From JAHFKM01 sp035655455 (GTDB taxonomy: Archaea > Nanobdellota > Nanobdellia > SCGC-AAA011-G17 > GW2011-AR18): 11,651 nt of DNA. The notes beneath the pieces are model-generated. The model searched no databases and was not told the DNA's origin. It saw nothing but the letters and a program-made list of their open reading frames with translations. The DNA is taken from positions 1 through 11,651 of the forward strand of contig DASRUL010000024.1 in NCBI GenBank assembly GCA_035655455.1, given 5' to 3'. The translations under genes and the position numbers were made by a program. Of this stretch, positions 1-5,403 are shown piece after piece (positions within the stretch are counted from its first letter, which is position 1; each line of letters begins with the position of its first letter).

Positions 1-77
1 TTTCTAATAATTGTTTCAGTAAGAGGCTCAAATCCTGCTTTAGTATATTTTACCTCAGCTTTCCAATAAATGAACAA
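1..77 (-). CDS. Possible N-terminal fragment of an unknown protein, cut by the window edge
   Basis: Read on the minus strand, this edge segment gives an open frame of about 25 codons with protein-like composition (FIYWKAEVKYTKAGFEPL). It runs off the window at base 1. The only plausible initiation codon nearby is a TTG at 75-77; no ATG or clear Shine-Dalgarno sequence precedes it, and the frame stays open further upstream. I do not recognise a family. It could be the start of a real gene outside the window, or a remnant in the accessory region. Confidence is low because the stretch is so short. Confidence 0.25.
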   Translation of the reverse strand, partial: MFIYWKAEVKYTKAGFEPLTETIIR

Positions 78-353
78 GGACGAGCATCGAAGATGCGAAG
101 AGTTATGACGGACTGAGCGAAGCGAAGGAGTAATAATTGAATATAATGATGTTAAGTCTGGGGGACTTTAGCGACCGAAAGTAAATCTCGTCTTTCGCTG
201 TAAGGAGAAACAATATCAAATAGTGAGGGAGTGTAGTCGCCCCGAGTAGCGCAGACCGCAGTCGAGCAACGCAGAGTTTTTGTTGGCTCGTGCAGAGATA
301 GGCGGAGTGTTCAGTAGGGAGCACGCCAATTTAGAATTATAACTTGTTTTGAA
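78..353. other. Non-coding, repeat-rich stretch left of the methyltransferase gene
   Basis: I see no credible gene here. The DNA is full of short GC-richer words such as gagcgaagcgaaggag, and the pair cgagtagcgcaga / cgagcaacgcaga. Small hairpins include GCATC-GAA-GATGC near 84-96 and AAGTC-TGGGG-GACTT near 154-168, plus a CGAAAG/CTTTCG pair a little further on. Parts of it recur in inverted orientation on the other side of the methyltransferase gene. A minus-strand open frame at 103-324 has low-complexity, non-protein-like content, so I do not call it. Confidence 0.5.
277..310 (+). repeat. Left copy of diverged inverted repeat flanking the methyltransferase gene
   Basis: Positions 277-289 (tttttgttggctc) are the exact reverse complement of 1136-1148, and 301-310 (ggcggagtgt) of 1092-1101. 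Smaller matches continue the order: gcacgc 321-326 against 1053-1058, and ttaagtct 152-159 against 1151-1158. The matches are collinear but spaced differently, as expected of old repeats with insertions and deletions. Confidence 0.5.
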
Positions 354-977
354 CTAAGAGAGGGTTTTTTTTACTGTTAATAATTTAGGGGTACCTTGAA
401 ACGAATTAGGAAGAGGACAATTTTGCATTCTATTTTTTAAAGCTTCCAATTCTTCAAGTGCATAACAATGACCATCTCCTCTAATCTGTCCATTAATATT
501 TAGAACGGATAATGAACGAACCAATAAATCATAACAAGCAGCTATTTCTTGAGAATCTCCATATCCCTCTCTTTTATATTTGTTTAAACAAGTAAAACTC
601 TCAGGGATAAGTACATAATCATAAGTTTTATCCAAGCGAGGCCATTTTTCGGTAATGTCAAAAGAATAGAATCTAAATCTAGTTGGTATGTTTCGCGCAT
701 TTATATCAACTAATTCAATCTGTGCAGGTAAAACTCCAAATCTTTTAACCAATAGTTGTTCAAAATATGCACCACCACAACCTAAAGTCAGGGCGAATTT
801 TTCATTATCTCTTAAATCTCTTATTACTTCTTCATCGATTAGTCCTTTATTAACATGGTGACTTGGGGAAAAATACATTTCTGAGTTTTCAGGTGTAATA
901 ATTTCACCCTCTGAAAACTCTGGAAATTCTGCTAGTTCCATCTCCCTAACGACTTCCTGTAAACTTTTTTTAGACAT
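354..977 (-). CDS. SAM-dependent methyltransferase-like (Rossmann-fold) protein, 207 aa
   Basis: This looks like a divergent class I methyltransferase. Counting from the ATG at 977, motif I is LTLGCGGAYFE (about 63-73), an acidic strand end follows in ELVDIN (about 88-93), the post-motif strand is YDYVLI (about 119-124), and a late motif reads NINGQIRGDG (about 160-169). That order and spacing fit an S-adenosylmethionine-binding Rossmann fold; the substrate cannot be told. The frame is open to an upstream ATG at 1043 (229 aa). I prefer 977 because a strong TATA box (999-1008) lies about 27 nt upstream, which would start a leaderless transcript at that ATG and leaves the 1043 codon outside it. 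Neither start has a convincing Shine-Dalgarno sequence. The gene sits alone between inverted repeats in AT-rich accessory DNA, so it may be acquired. The methyltransferase fold is fairly likely; catalytic activity is inference. Confidence 0.6.
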   Translation of the reverse strand: MSKKSLQEVVREMELAEFPEFSEGEIITPENSEMYFSPSHHVNKGLIDEEVIRDLRDNEKFALTLGCGGAYFEQLLVKRFGVLPAQIELVDINARNIPTRFRFYSFDITEKWPRLDKTYDYVLIPESFTCLNKYKREGYGDSQEIAACYDLLVRSLSVLNINGQIRGDGHCYALEELEALKNRMQNCPLPNSFQGTPKLLTVKKTLS

Positions 978-998
978 ACTAAGCTGTAAACGAGTATA

Positions 999-1015
999 CT
1001 TTATAAAGCTTTCGC
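999..1015 (-). promoter_or_regulatory. TATA box and BRE-like element for the methyltransferase-like gene
   Basis: On the minus strand the sequence reads gcgaaagctttataaag. The TATA core is the palindrome CTTTATAAAG (999-1008), with a purine/A-rich BRE-like stretch just upstream. Its centre is about 27 nt from the ATG at 977, typical archaeal spacing for leaderless initiation. Confidence 0.55.
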
Positions 1016-1043
1016 TTAAATAGTCTTTTAACAGTAGTAACAT

Positions 1044-1304
1044 AAGTTTAGAGCGTGCCCCCGTCAGAGAACCTGTTTAGTTCATCATCGTACACTCCGC
1101 CGTAAAAGTTGTGAGATCAAAGTTCATCGTCATTAGAGCCAACAAAAATTAGACTTAATGTGGTTATGTTCTCCGAGGCATAAGCCGATGGCGAGGAGAG
1201 TAATTTTTTTGGCTAAGTTCTATCAAAGGAGCAAAGCGATCCATCAAGAACAACGATCGAGGCGAGAAAACCGTTTATCGTAAAACATTAGGGGGCGAGA
1301 AAAC
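1044..1304. other. Intergenic repeat-rich stretch between the methyltransferase-like gene and the PIN toxin gene
   Basis: I find no credible gene. The left half carries the inverted-repeat partner of the region before 330. It also has two related words, ttcatcatcgt (1081-1091) and ttcatcgtcat (1123-1133). The right half has repeated purine-rich words (ggcgaggagag, gatcgaggcgagaaaa, gggggcgagaaaa) like those left of the methyltransferase gene. Unlike most of the window, this stretch is richer in G than C on the + strand. Confidence 0.45.
1092..1148 (-). repeat. Right copy of diverged inverted repeat flanking the methyltransferase gene
   Basis: It contains acactccgcc (1092-1101) and gagccaacaaaaa (1136-1148), exact reverse complements of 301-310 and 277-289. 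Directly after the second match, agacttaa (1151-1158) pairs with 152-159. The left copy therefore carries roughly 110 extra bases between these last two matches. Confidence 0.5.
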
Positions 1305-1706
1305 TTAGTCATATATTTTATTAAATTCTTCAGGAGTGATTATTTTAATTCCTCTGAATTCTTTTAACTTTAATAAATGGTTATCTTGTGAGATTATATA
1401 ATCCACATTTCCAGCAACAGCAGTTTCAATGAAGATATTGTCCTTTGGGTCGTCTTTAACTATGTTGATTCTTTCTTTTGGCTCTACAATTATGGAATTT
1501 CTCACAATTAAATCAATCCACTTTCTAATCATATCATCTGAAAGCCTGATTTTGAAATCTTTGAGAACTTTTATTATTTCTTAAACTGCTTCCAATGAAG
1601 TTACTAATATGAATTTTCCCTCTTTCCAATTGATTATAACTTTATTAGAGGCACCTTTCCAAAAGATGCCAGAAATAAAGATATTTGTGTCTATAACTAC
1701 TTTCAT
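1305..1706 (-). pseudogene. VapC-like PIN-domain toxin (COG1569-type) interrupted by an in-frame TAA
   Basis: Intact, this would be a PIN-fold ribonuclease toxin of about 133 aa. Starting at the ATG at 1706, the protein begins MKVVIDTNIFISG, with the first catalytic Asp at residue 6. Codon 42 (1581-1583) is TAA, and the same frame then continues without interruption to the stop at 1305. The continuation holds the KDDPKDN acidic motif (about residues 96-102), DYIISQD with the last conserved Asp, and the typical ending ITPEEFNKIYD. The stop lies in the helix that normally reads like LLEEIxEVL, where a Glu or Lys codon could become TAA by one substitution. A shorter frame starting at an internal Met (1532) lacks the first catalytic Asp and is unlikely to be an active nuclease. 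The ATG overlaps the antitoxin stop in an ATGA, the classical arrangement. A sequencing error is the main alternative. Confidence 0.85.
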
Positions 1707-1960
1707 CTTCTGGCTCTCTTAATGGCACTTTCCACATCAGCTTTAGTTATCCTTTTCTCTTTGGCAAATTGCTGGGTTTTTTGAAGCAACTTATCAAAGT
1801 TTTTGAAGGAAGGCATAGTTACTTTTTTTAATATAACCATATCTTCTTCTCCAACAACAACAAATTTTTCTCCTTCCTTTAACCCAAGCTGTTCTCTGAT
1901 GCCAAAAGGTATAACTACTTGCCCTCTTGAACTCATGCTTGTTATTTCTAGTTTTTCCAT
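1703..1960 (-). CDS. vapB: AbrB/MazE-type antitoxin (VapB family), 85 aa
   Basis: This is the DNA-binding, toxin-neutralising partner of the adjacent PIN toxin. Residues about 4-47 form a SpoVT/AbrB swapped-hairpin domain with the signature SSRGQVVIPFGIREQLGLKEG and a following β-strand FVVVGEEDMVILKK. The rest (about 50-85) is the charged toxin-binding tail ending ITKADVESAIKRARR, as in antitoxins paired with COG1569-type PIN proteins. The ATG at 1958-1960 has a perfect Shine-Dalgarno sequence (AAGGAGGT, 1966-1973) five bases upstream. The stop overlaps the toxin start codon in an ATGA, so the pair was translated as a coupled operon. Because the toxin frame is broken, this antitoxin may now be an orphan repressor, or may guard against a related toxin elsewhere. 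The family call is firm. Confidence 0.88.
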   Translation of the reverse strand: MEKLEITSMSSRGQVVIPFGIREQLGLKEGEKFVVVGEEDMVILKKVTMPSFKNFDKLLQKTQQFAKEKRITKADVESAIKRARR

Positions 1961-1983
1961 TTTGATACCTCCTTAATAAGTAT

Positions 1984-2014
1984 ATCTTACTAATAAGATT
2001 ATCTTATATATAAA
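1984..2014 (-). promoter_or_regulatory. vapBC promoter with candidate palindromic operator
   Basis: A TATA-like run (2004-2014, minus strand TTTATATATAA) is followed downstream by the inverted repeat ATCTTA-CTAA-TAAGAT (1984-1999). The palindrome falls close to where transcription would begin, the usual place for an AbrB-type antitoxin to repress its own operon. Promoter and operator are inferred from position and symmetry. Confidence 0.5.
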
Positions 2015-2064
2015 TATTGTGGTTTTGAAAAATGATAGGTGTTTAATTAGGAAATTTCTAAATT
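2015..2064. other. AT-rich spacer
   Basis: This stretch between the vapBC promoter and the end of the decayed gene is highly AT-rich, with no frame or structure I can support. Confidence 0.4.
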
Positions 2065-2429
2065 TCATAATTTTTTTAAAAATATTTTATATAGATTGTA
2101 ATATGCCGCTTTAATGCAATATGTATGAACACCATCTATTGAAAAATAACCTGTTGGTGTGTAAATATCCTGATTTCTCCAATTTTGGGCAATAAGCAAC
2201 CCATAAACAACATAATGGTAAATTGAGTTCCGCGGCTATCCCATCGTTCGCCTGATGGGCGAACTTCACAGCAGAGCTGTGGGGTTAACCCCAAACGGAT
2301 AGCTTAAACTTCCACTCCATTCTAAACAACTATCTGAATCATAATTACCACATGTTTGATAAGAAGTCGTTCCAACACATTTCTTTTGACTAGCACTACA
2401 TAAATTTGAACATGATAAAACACATTCTC
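2065..2429 (-). pseudogene. Decayed gene with a cysteine-rich module, truncated at its 5' end
   Basis: On the minus strand, 2299-2427 reads as a cysteine-rich module. It opens with ECVLSCSNLC and continues CVGTTSYQTCGNYDSDSC then LEWSGS, giving six Cys in about 37 residues. From memory, this spacing resembles repeats in large secreted or surface proteins of Woesearchaeota and Pacearchaeota, but I could not search it. The frame meets TGA and TAG inside the hairpin element (2235-2303). The same frame is open on the far side as about 55 residues, including DIYTPTGYFSIDGVHTYC, ending in TGA at 2065. No start codon exists: at about 2430 the frame hits a stop and gives way to the recombinase fragment on the opposite strand. 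I read it as the leftover 3' part of a surface-protein gene. Whether the two halves belonged to one protein is uncertain. Confidence 0.5.
2235..2303. repeat. Compact three-hairpin palindromic element closed by a 7-bp stem
   Basis: The arms GCTATCC (2235-2241) and GGATAGC (2297-2303) can pair and enclose three perfect inverted repeats. These are GTTCGCC-TGATG-GGCGAAC (2246-2264), CACAGC-AGA-GCTGTG (2267-2281), and the 12-bp palindrome GGGGTTAACCCC (2281-2292). An alternative pairing CCCATC/GATGGG (2240-2245 with 2254-2259) competes with the first. The element is GC-richer than its surroundings and puts stop codons into the decayed gene. It could be a small mobile palindromic repeat or a structured RNA. 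It does not fit a canonical tRNA on either strand. Confidence 0.65.
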
Positions 2430-2651
2430 AAAAAAGTAGCCAAACAAGCAGGCATAAAAAAGAAGATCTATCCACACACCCTCAGGCACAGCTTCGCAAC
2501 CCACCTTCTAGAACAAGGATCAGACCTGCTCACGGTGCAAACACTCCTTGGACACACGAGACCAGAAACAACCATGATCTACGCTCACTTAGCAGCACCA
2601 AAACTTTCAAACGCAAAAAGCCCATTAGACCTTCTAAAAAACAAACTATAA
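2412..2651 (+). pseudogene. C-terminal fragment of a Xer-type tyrosine recombinase
   Basis: Only the last 70 to 79 residues of a XerA/XerC/D-like integrase remain. The fragment carries PHTLRHSFATHLL (His and the second catalytic Arg of box II), the LLGHTRPETT segment with the conserved His, and the nucleophile Tyr in MIYAHLA. It ends naturally with a TAA at 2651. The N-terminal DNA-binding domain, the first catalytic Arg and the β-hairpin Lys are missing, so it cannot be an active recombinase. The frame is open from 2394, with TTG at 2406 and ATG at 2412. However, bases up to about 2427 also read well as the opposite-strand cysteine-rich protein, so the true junction is probably near 2430. 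Its codon habit resembles the genes to its right, suggesting it is resident DNA truncated by the left-hand region. Confidence 0.75.
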
Positions 2652-2672
2652 AAACACTAACATAATTATGTT
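2647..2672 (+). promoter_or_regulatory. TATA box and 14-bp palindrome ahead of the FNR-like gene
   Basis: TATAAAAA (2647-2654) overlaps the end of the recombinase fragment and is centred about 25 nt before the ATG at 2676, implying leaderless initiation. Between them lies the perfect palindrome AACATAATTATGTT (2659-2672), which would cover the transcription start and could be an operator. Its role is inference. Confidence 0.45.
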
Positions 2673-2675
2673 TTT

Positions 2676-3389
2676 ATGGTTAAAACCTATAACGCAACCT
2701 TAACAAAAACAGAGCAATTAACGCCAACAGTCAAAGCGCTCCACTTCAAACTCGACAACAATGAATCCTTAGACTTTAAAACAGGCCAATGGCTCATGCT
2801 CGACATCCCAAACGGAACAACGCCAATCAGGAGACCAATGTCCATCGCCTCCCCAGACAAAGAAAAAACAAACATCGAATTCTGCATCAAACTCAACCCT
2901 CAAGGACAAGGGACAAAAATCCTCCACACCCTCCAATCAGGAACAAGCATTACCCTCAACGGGCCCTTCGGCCAATTCATCCTAAAATACCCAACAGAGG
3001 CGGATATTATTCTGATCGCGACAGGATCAGGCATCGCACCCTTAAAAGCCATGATCCAAGACCTCCTCCTCACAAAAAAAGCAAAAAACAACATCTACCT
3101 ACTCTTCGGAAACAGAACAGAAGACGAAATCGTCTACAAAGACTTGTTTGAAACTCTAGCAAGAACACGTCAAAACTTCCATTTCTTACCAATCCTCTCA
3201 AAACCACAAGAAAACTGGAACGGAGAACGAGGAAGAGTGCAAGACTTACTAAAAAAGCATTTTATTAATCACAGCAAGAGCACAGACTTCTACCTCTGCG
3301 GCATGAAAGACATGATCCTCGAAACCTTGAGTTTATTAGAAACCATGGGATTCCCAAGAAAAAACATCCACTTTGAACGCTACAACTAA
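2676..3389 (+). CDS. Ferredoxin–NAD(P)H reductase-like FAD oxidoreductase, 237 aa
   Basis: This is a soluble flavoprotein of the ferredoxin-reductase superfamily, passing electrons between NAD(P)H and a carrier or partner protein. The N-terminal half (about 1-105) is the FAD-binding β-barrel with RRPMSIAS (52-59) for the flavin, then GQGTKILHTL and LNGPFGQF. The C-terminal half is the nucleotide-binding domain with TGSGIAP (116-122), YLLFGNRTEDEIVYKDLF (141-158), and YLCGMKDMI (206-214, the conserved Cys-Gly of the NAD(P) site). It ends in FERYN. It has no [2Fe-2S] domain and no membrane segment, and the length is normal for a stand-alone reductase. It stands alone 24 bp after the recombinase remnant, with its own TATA box and no obvious Shine-Dalgarno sequence, as expected for a leaderless message. 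Relatives include PyrK and sulfhydrogenase γ subunits, so the exact partner cannot be named. Confidence 0.85.
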   Translation: MVKTYNATLTKTEQLTPTVKALHFKLDNNESLDFKTGQWLMLDIPNGTTPIRRPMSIASPDKEKTNIEFCIKLNPQGQGTKILHTLQSGTSITLNGPFGQFILKYPTEADIILIATGSGIAPLKAMIQDLLLTKKAKNNIYLLFGNRTEDEIVYKDLFETLARTRQNFHFLPILSKPQENWNGERGRVQDLLKKHFINHSKSTDFYLCGMKDMILETLSLLETMGFPRKNIHFERYN

Positions 3390-3461
3390 CTTTATTAATT
3401 CTGAGAGCACTACCTTTTCTTCATGAAAGGAACAACATCCGGTCCATTAAAAAAAATGAAT

Positions 3462-3471
3462 ATGACGTCAT
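3462..3471. promoter_or_regulatory. 10-bp palindrome upstream of the ribosomal operon promoter
   Basis: ATGACGTCAT is a perfect palindrome about 25 bp upstream of the rpl1 TATA box. The position would suit an activator site, but a chance palindrome of this length is possible. Confidence 0.2.
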
Positions 3472-3493
3472 TCCTCGCTGCACAAGCTAAAAC

Positions 3494-3501
3494 TTTATAA
3501 A
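3494..3501 (+). promoter_or_regulatory. TATA box of the rpl1–rplP0–rpl12 operon
   Basis: TTTATAAA preceded by an A-rich BRE-like stretch (gctaaaac) predicts transcription from about 3523. That leaves a leader of roughly 35 nt, in contrast to the leaderless genes around it. This is the only promoter I can see for the three-gene operon. Confidence 0.6.
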
Positions 3502-3535
3502 CAAGCCCGCTCTCACCCCAGCCATTCCGCACACA

Positions 3536-3554
3536 CTACCCTCAAGGTAGGAGG
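3536..3554 (+). promoter_or_regulatory. Leader hairpin adjoining the rpl1 Shine-Dalgarno sequence
   Basis: CTACC-CTCAA-GGTAG (3536-3550) forms a hairpin whose last base is also the first G of the Shine-Dalgarno GGAGG (3550-3554), five bases before the ATG. Archaeal L1 is known to repress its own mRNA, so this is a candidate control site. I cannot confirm that it matches the L1-binding consensus. Confidence 0.35.
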
Positions 3555-3559
3555 AACTT

Positions 3560-4240
3560 ATGGAAAAACAACACGTTCTCACCGTTCTCAAACAACTTCG
3601 AACTAGCCTCAAAAAAAGAAACTTCTCGCAAACACTCGACATCATCTTCAACCTTCAAGGCATTGACATAAAAAAACCAGACCAAAAACTCGACTTCTAT
3701 TTCAACCTGCCTCACGCTAAAGGAAAAAAAACCAACATCTGCGCCCTTGTTGATGCGGCACTCGCAAGCCAAACAAGAAAAATCTTCGACACCACCATCA
3801 GCAAAGAAGAATTCCCAAAGTGGACAAACAAAACCAAAGAGCAAAAAAAACTCGCAGAAGAACACGACTACTTCCTCGCTCAAGCAGACCTTATGACAAG
3901 CATCGCAGCGACTTTTGGAAAAGTCCTCGGACCAAAAGGAAAAATGCCCAACCCAAAAGCAGGCTGCGTCATCCCAACAACAGCGCCCCTAGAACCCTTA
4001 GCGACACGACTCAGCACTCTCGCAAGAATCCAAACAAAAAACGACCTCACCATTAAACTCCCCTTGGGAACAGAAGCCATGACTGATGAACAGCTTTGCG
4101 ACAACATCCTCGCAGCGTACAACACCCTCCTCACAAAACTCCCACAAGAAAAAAACAATATCAGAAACAGCCTCATCAAATTCACCATGAGCCAACCCCT
4201 CCCCCTGGAAGCAGCGAAAAAAACAGAGGCAAAGAAATGA
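3560..4240 (+). CDS. rpl1: Large-subunit ribosomal protein uL1 (archaeal L1)
   Basis: L1 forms the mobile stalk of the 50S subunit near the E site and helps release deacylated tRNA; in archaea it also represses its own operon's translation. The protein has 226 aa, a normal archaeal length. The L1 signature is at about 115-135 (IAATFGKVLGPKGKMPNPKAG, abbreviated by key words FGK, LGPKGKMPNP), preceded by DYFLAQADLM. Domain I is split as usual, with N-terminal residues 1-60 and C-terminal residues about 155-220 packing together. The start at 3560 is set by the Shine-Dalgarno GGAGG five bases upstream. The stop overlaps the next start codon in an ATGA, coupling L1 and P0 translation. It is the first gene of the stalk operon. 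The Lys-rich end (AKKTEAKK) is unremarkable. Confidence 0.95.
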   Translation: MEKQHVLTVLKQLRTSLKKRNFSQTLDIIFNLQGIDIKKPDQKLDFYFNLPHAKGKKTNICALVDAALASQTRKIFDTTISKEEFPKWTNKTKEQKKLAEEHDYFLAQADLMTSIAATFGKVLGPKGKMPNPKAGCVIPTTAPLEPLATRLSTLARIQTKNDLTIKLPLGTEAMTDEQLCDNILAAYNTLLTKLPQEKNNIRNSLIKFTMSQPLPLEAAKKTEAKK

Positions 4241-5373
4241 AACAAGCAACCAAAGCAGCGCCATGGAAGAAAGAGGAAGTTAAACGCCTCCAACAGGAGT
4301 TACAACACTTCAATATCATCGGCATCGCAGACATGACCAGCATGCCCTCACCACAACTCCAAAAACTCAGATCAACCCTGAAAGATTCTGTTAAAATTTC
4401 CATGACCAAGACAAGACTTCTCACCCTCGCCATCGACAATCTCACAGGAAAAATTCCAGGCATTGAAGAACTCAAAAAACACCTTCATGGCATGCCCGCC
4501 CTTGTTCTCACCAACGACAACCCTTTCAAACTCGCGAAAATCCTCAACAAAAACAAGAGCACGGCGCCAGCAAAACCAGGCCAACTTGCGCCCTATGATA
4601 TTTTTGTTCCAGCAGGACCAACACCCTTCAGCCCAGGACCAGTCATCGGAGAACTCGGTAGCCTCGGCATCAAGGCAACCATCCAAGAAGGAAAAGTCAC
4701 CATCAAAGAAGATACTCTCGCAGCGAAAGAAGGAGAAGAAATCAGCGCTGGCTTGGCCACCATGCTCACCAAGCTCAGCATTGAGCCCATGGAAATAGGA
4801 ATTAACTTACTCGCAACACTTGAAAAAGGAACCATCTATTCTAAATCTATTTTATCAATAGACGAAACAGTCTATCTCAACAACCTCAAACTCGCGGCGC
4901 GGCGCAGCTTCAATCTCACCCTCGCCATCGCCTACCCAACCAAACAAGCCATTAAACTCTTACTTAATAAAGCAGCACTCAACGCAGACAGCCTCGCCAA
5001 CTCTAGAAACATCCTCACCTCAAAAACCGCAGGAAAACAACTCACAAAAGCAGAGCGAGAAGCAAAAACACTCGCTCACGCACTTCAAGGATACGAGGCG
5101 CAAGAACCACAATCGTTCGAAGCACCTGAGAAAAAAGAAGAACAACCCCAAAAAGAATCACCTCAACAACAAGAAACACGACAACCCAATGAACAGCAAC
5201 GCCAAGAGAACGTCTCAGCGCAACAACTCCCCGAACAAACAAAAAGCAAGGAAAATCACGATCAATCCCCAGAGCAGGCAGACAAAAAATTCAAGGAAGA
5301 AGAGCGCGTCGCCCAAGACGTCCTGAAAAAACTCCAGGACAAAAAAATTAATAAACCACGATGGGCTCTCTAA
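4237..5373 (+). CDS. rplP0: Ribosomal stalk base protein P0/uL10, with an unusual C-terminus
   Basis: P0 anchors the P1 dimers to 23S rRNA and forms the stalk that recruits translational GTPases. Residues 1-108 are the rRNA-binding domain, and about 112-188 the archaeal insert domain (APYDIFVPAGPTPFSPGPVIGE). Helices at about 195-282 (LKLAARRSFNLTLAIAYPT) bind P1. The usual archaeal end is a charged hinge and a GLFG-type tail. Here a Gln/Glu/Pro-rich linker (about 287-350) is followed by a predicted helix (FKEEERVAQDVLKKLQDKK) ending KPRWAL, with no GLFG. The ATG at 4237 overlaps the rpl1 stop (ATGA) and follows a weak GAGG. The frame extends upstream to 4096, but that part lies inside rpl1 and is not protein-like. 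The 378-aa length reflects the long linker. Confidence 0.93.
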   Translation: MKQATKAAPWKKEEVKRLQQELQHFNIIGIADMTSMPSPQLQKLRSTLKDSVKISMTKTRLLTLAIDNLTGKIPGIEELKKHLHGMPALVLTNDNPFKLAKILNKNKSTAPAKPGQLAPYDIFVPAGPTPFSPGPVIGELGSLGIKATIQEGKVTIKEDTLAAKEGEEISAGLATMLTKLSIEPMEIGINLLATLEKGTIYSKSILSIDETVYLNNLKLAARRSFNLTLAIAYPTKQAIKLLLNKAALNADSLANSRNILTSKTAGKQLTKAEREAKTLAHALQGYEAQEPQSFEAPEKKEEQPQKESPQQQETRQPNEQQRQENVSAQQLPEQTKSKENHDQSPEQADKKFKEEERVAQDVLKKLQDKKINKPRWAL

Positions 5374-5403
5374 GGGACTGAAAAAGACAACGGAGGAAAA
5401 AAT

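Noticed and set aside
103..324. Minus-strand open frame of 73 codons
   Set aside because: The translation is low-quality and lies across repeated non-coding words; it has no start signal and no family resemblance.
2235..2303. Possible tRNA gene (cloverleaf-like, 69 nt)
   Set aside because: The 7-bp closing stem is suggestive, but on neither strand is there a 7-base anticodon loop, a proper T-loop (TTCRA) or a D-stem at the right spacing. The hairpin loops are only 3-5 bases.
2322..2504. Minus-strand open frame of 60 codons
   Set aside because: It is a different frame across the junction of the decayed gene and the recombinase fragment, both of which explain the sequence better.
2406..2651. 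Split integrase of the SSV type, marking a provirus attachment site
   Set aside because: SSV-type splitting leaves a long C-terminal part beside a tRNA gene. Here only about 75 C-terminal residues remain and no tRNA is present, so a simple truncation fits better.
4096..4236. N-terminal extension of P0
   Set aside because: It lies within rpl1 in another frame and is His/Pro/Gln-rich junk. The ATG at 4237 begins the family domain and overlaps the rpl1 stop.
3880..4293. Long minus-strand frames opposite rpl1 and rplP0
   Set aside because: They are shadows of well-identified ribosomal protein genes, made open by the C-rich codon use on the + strand.
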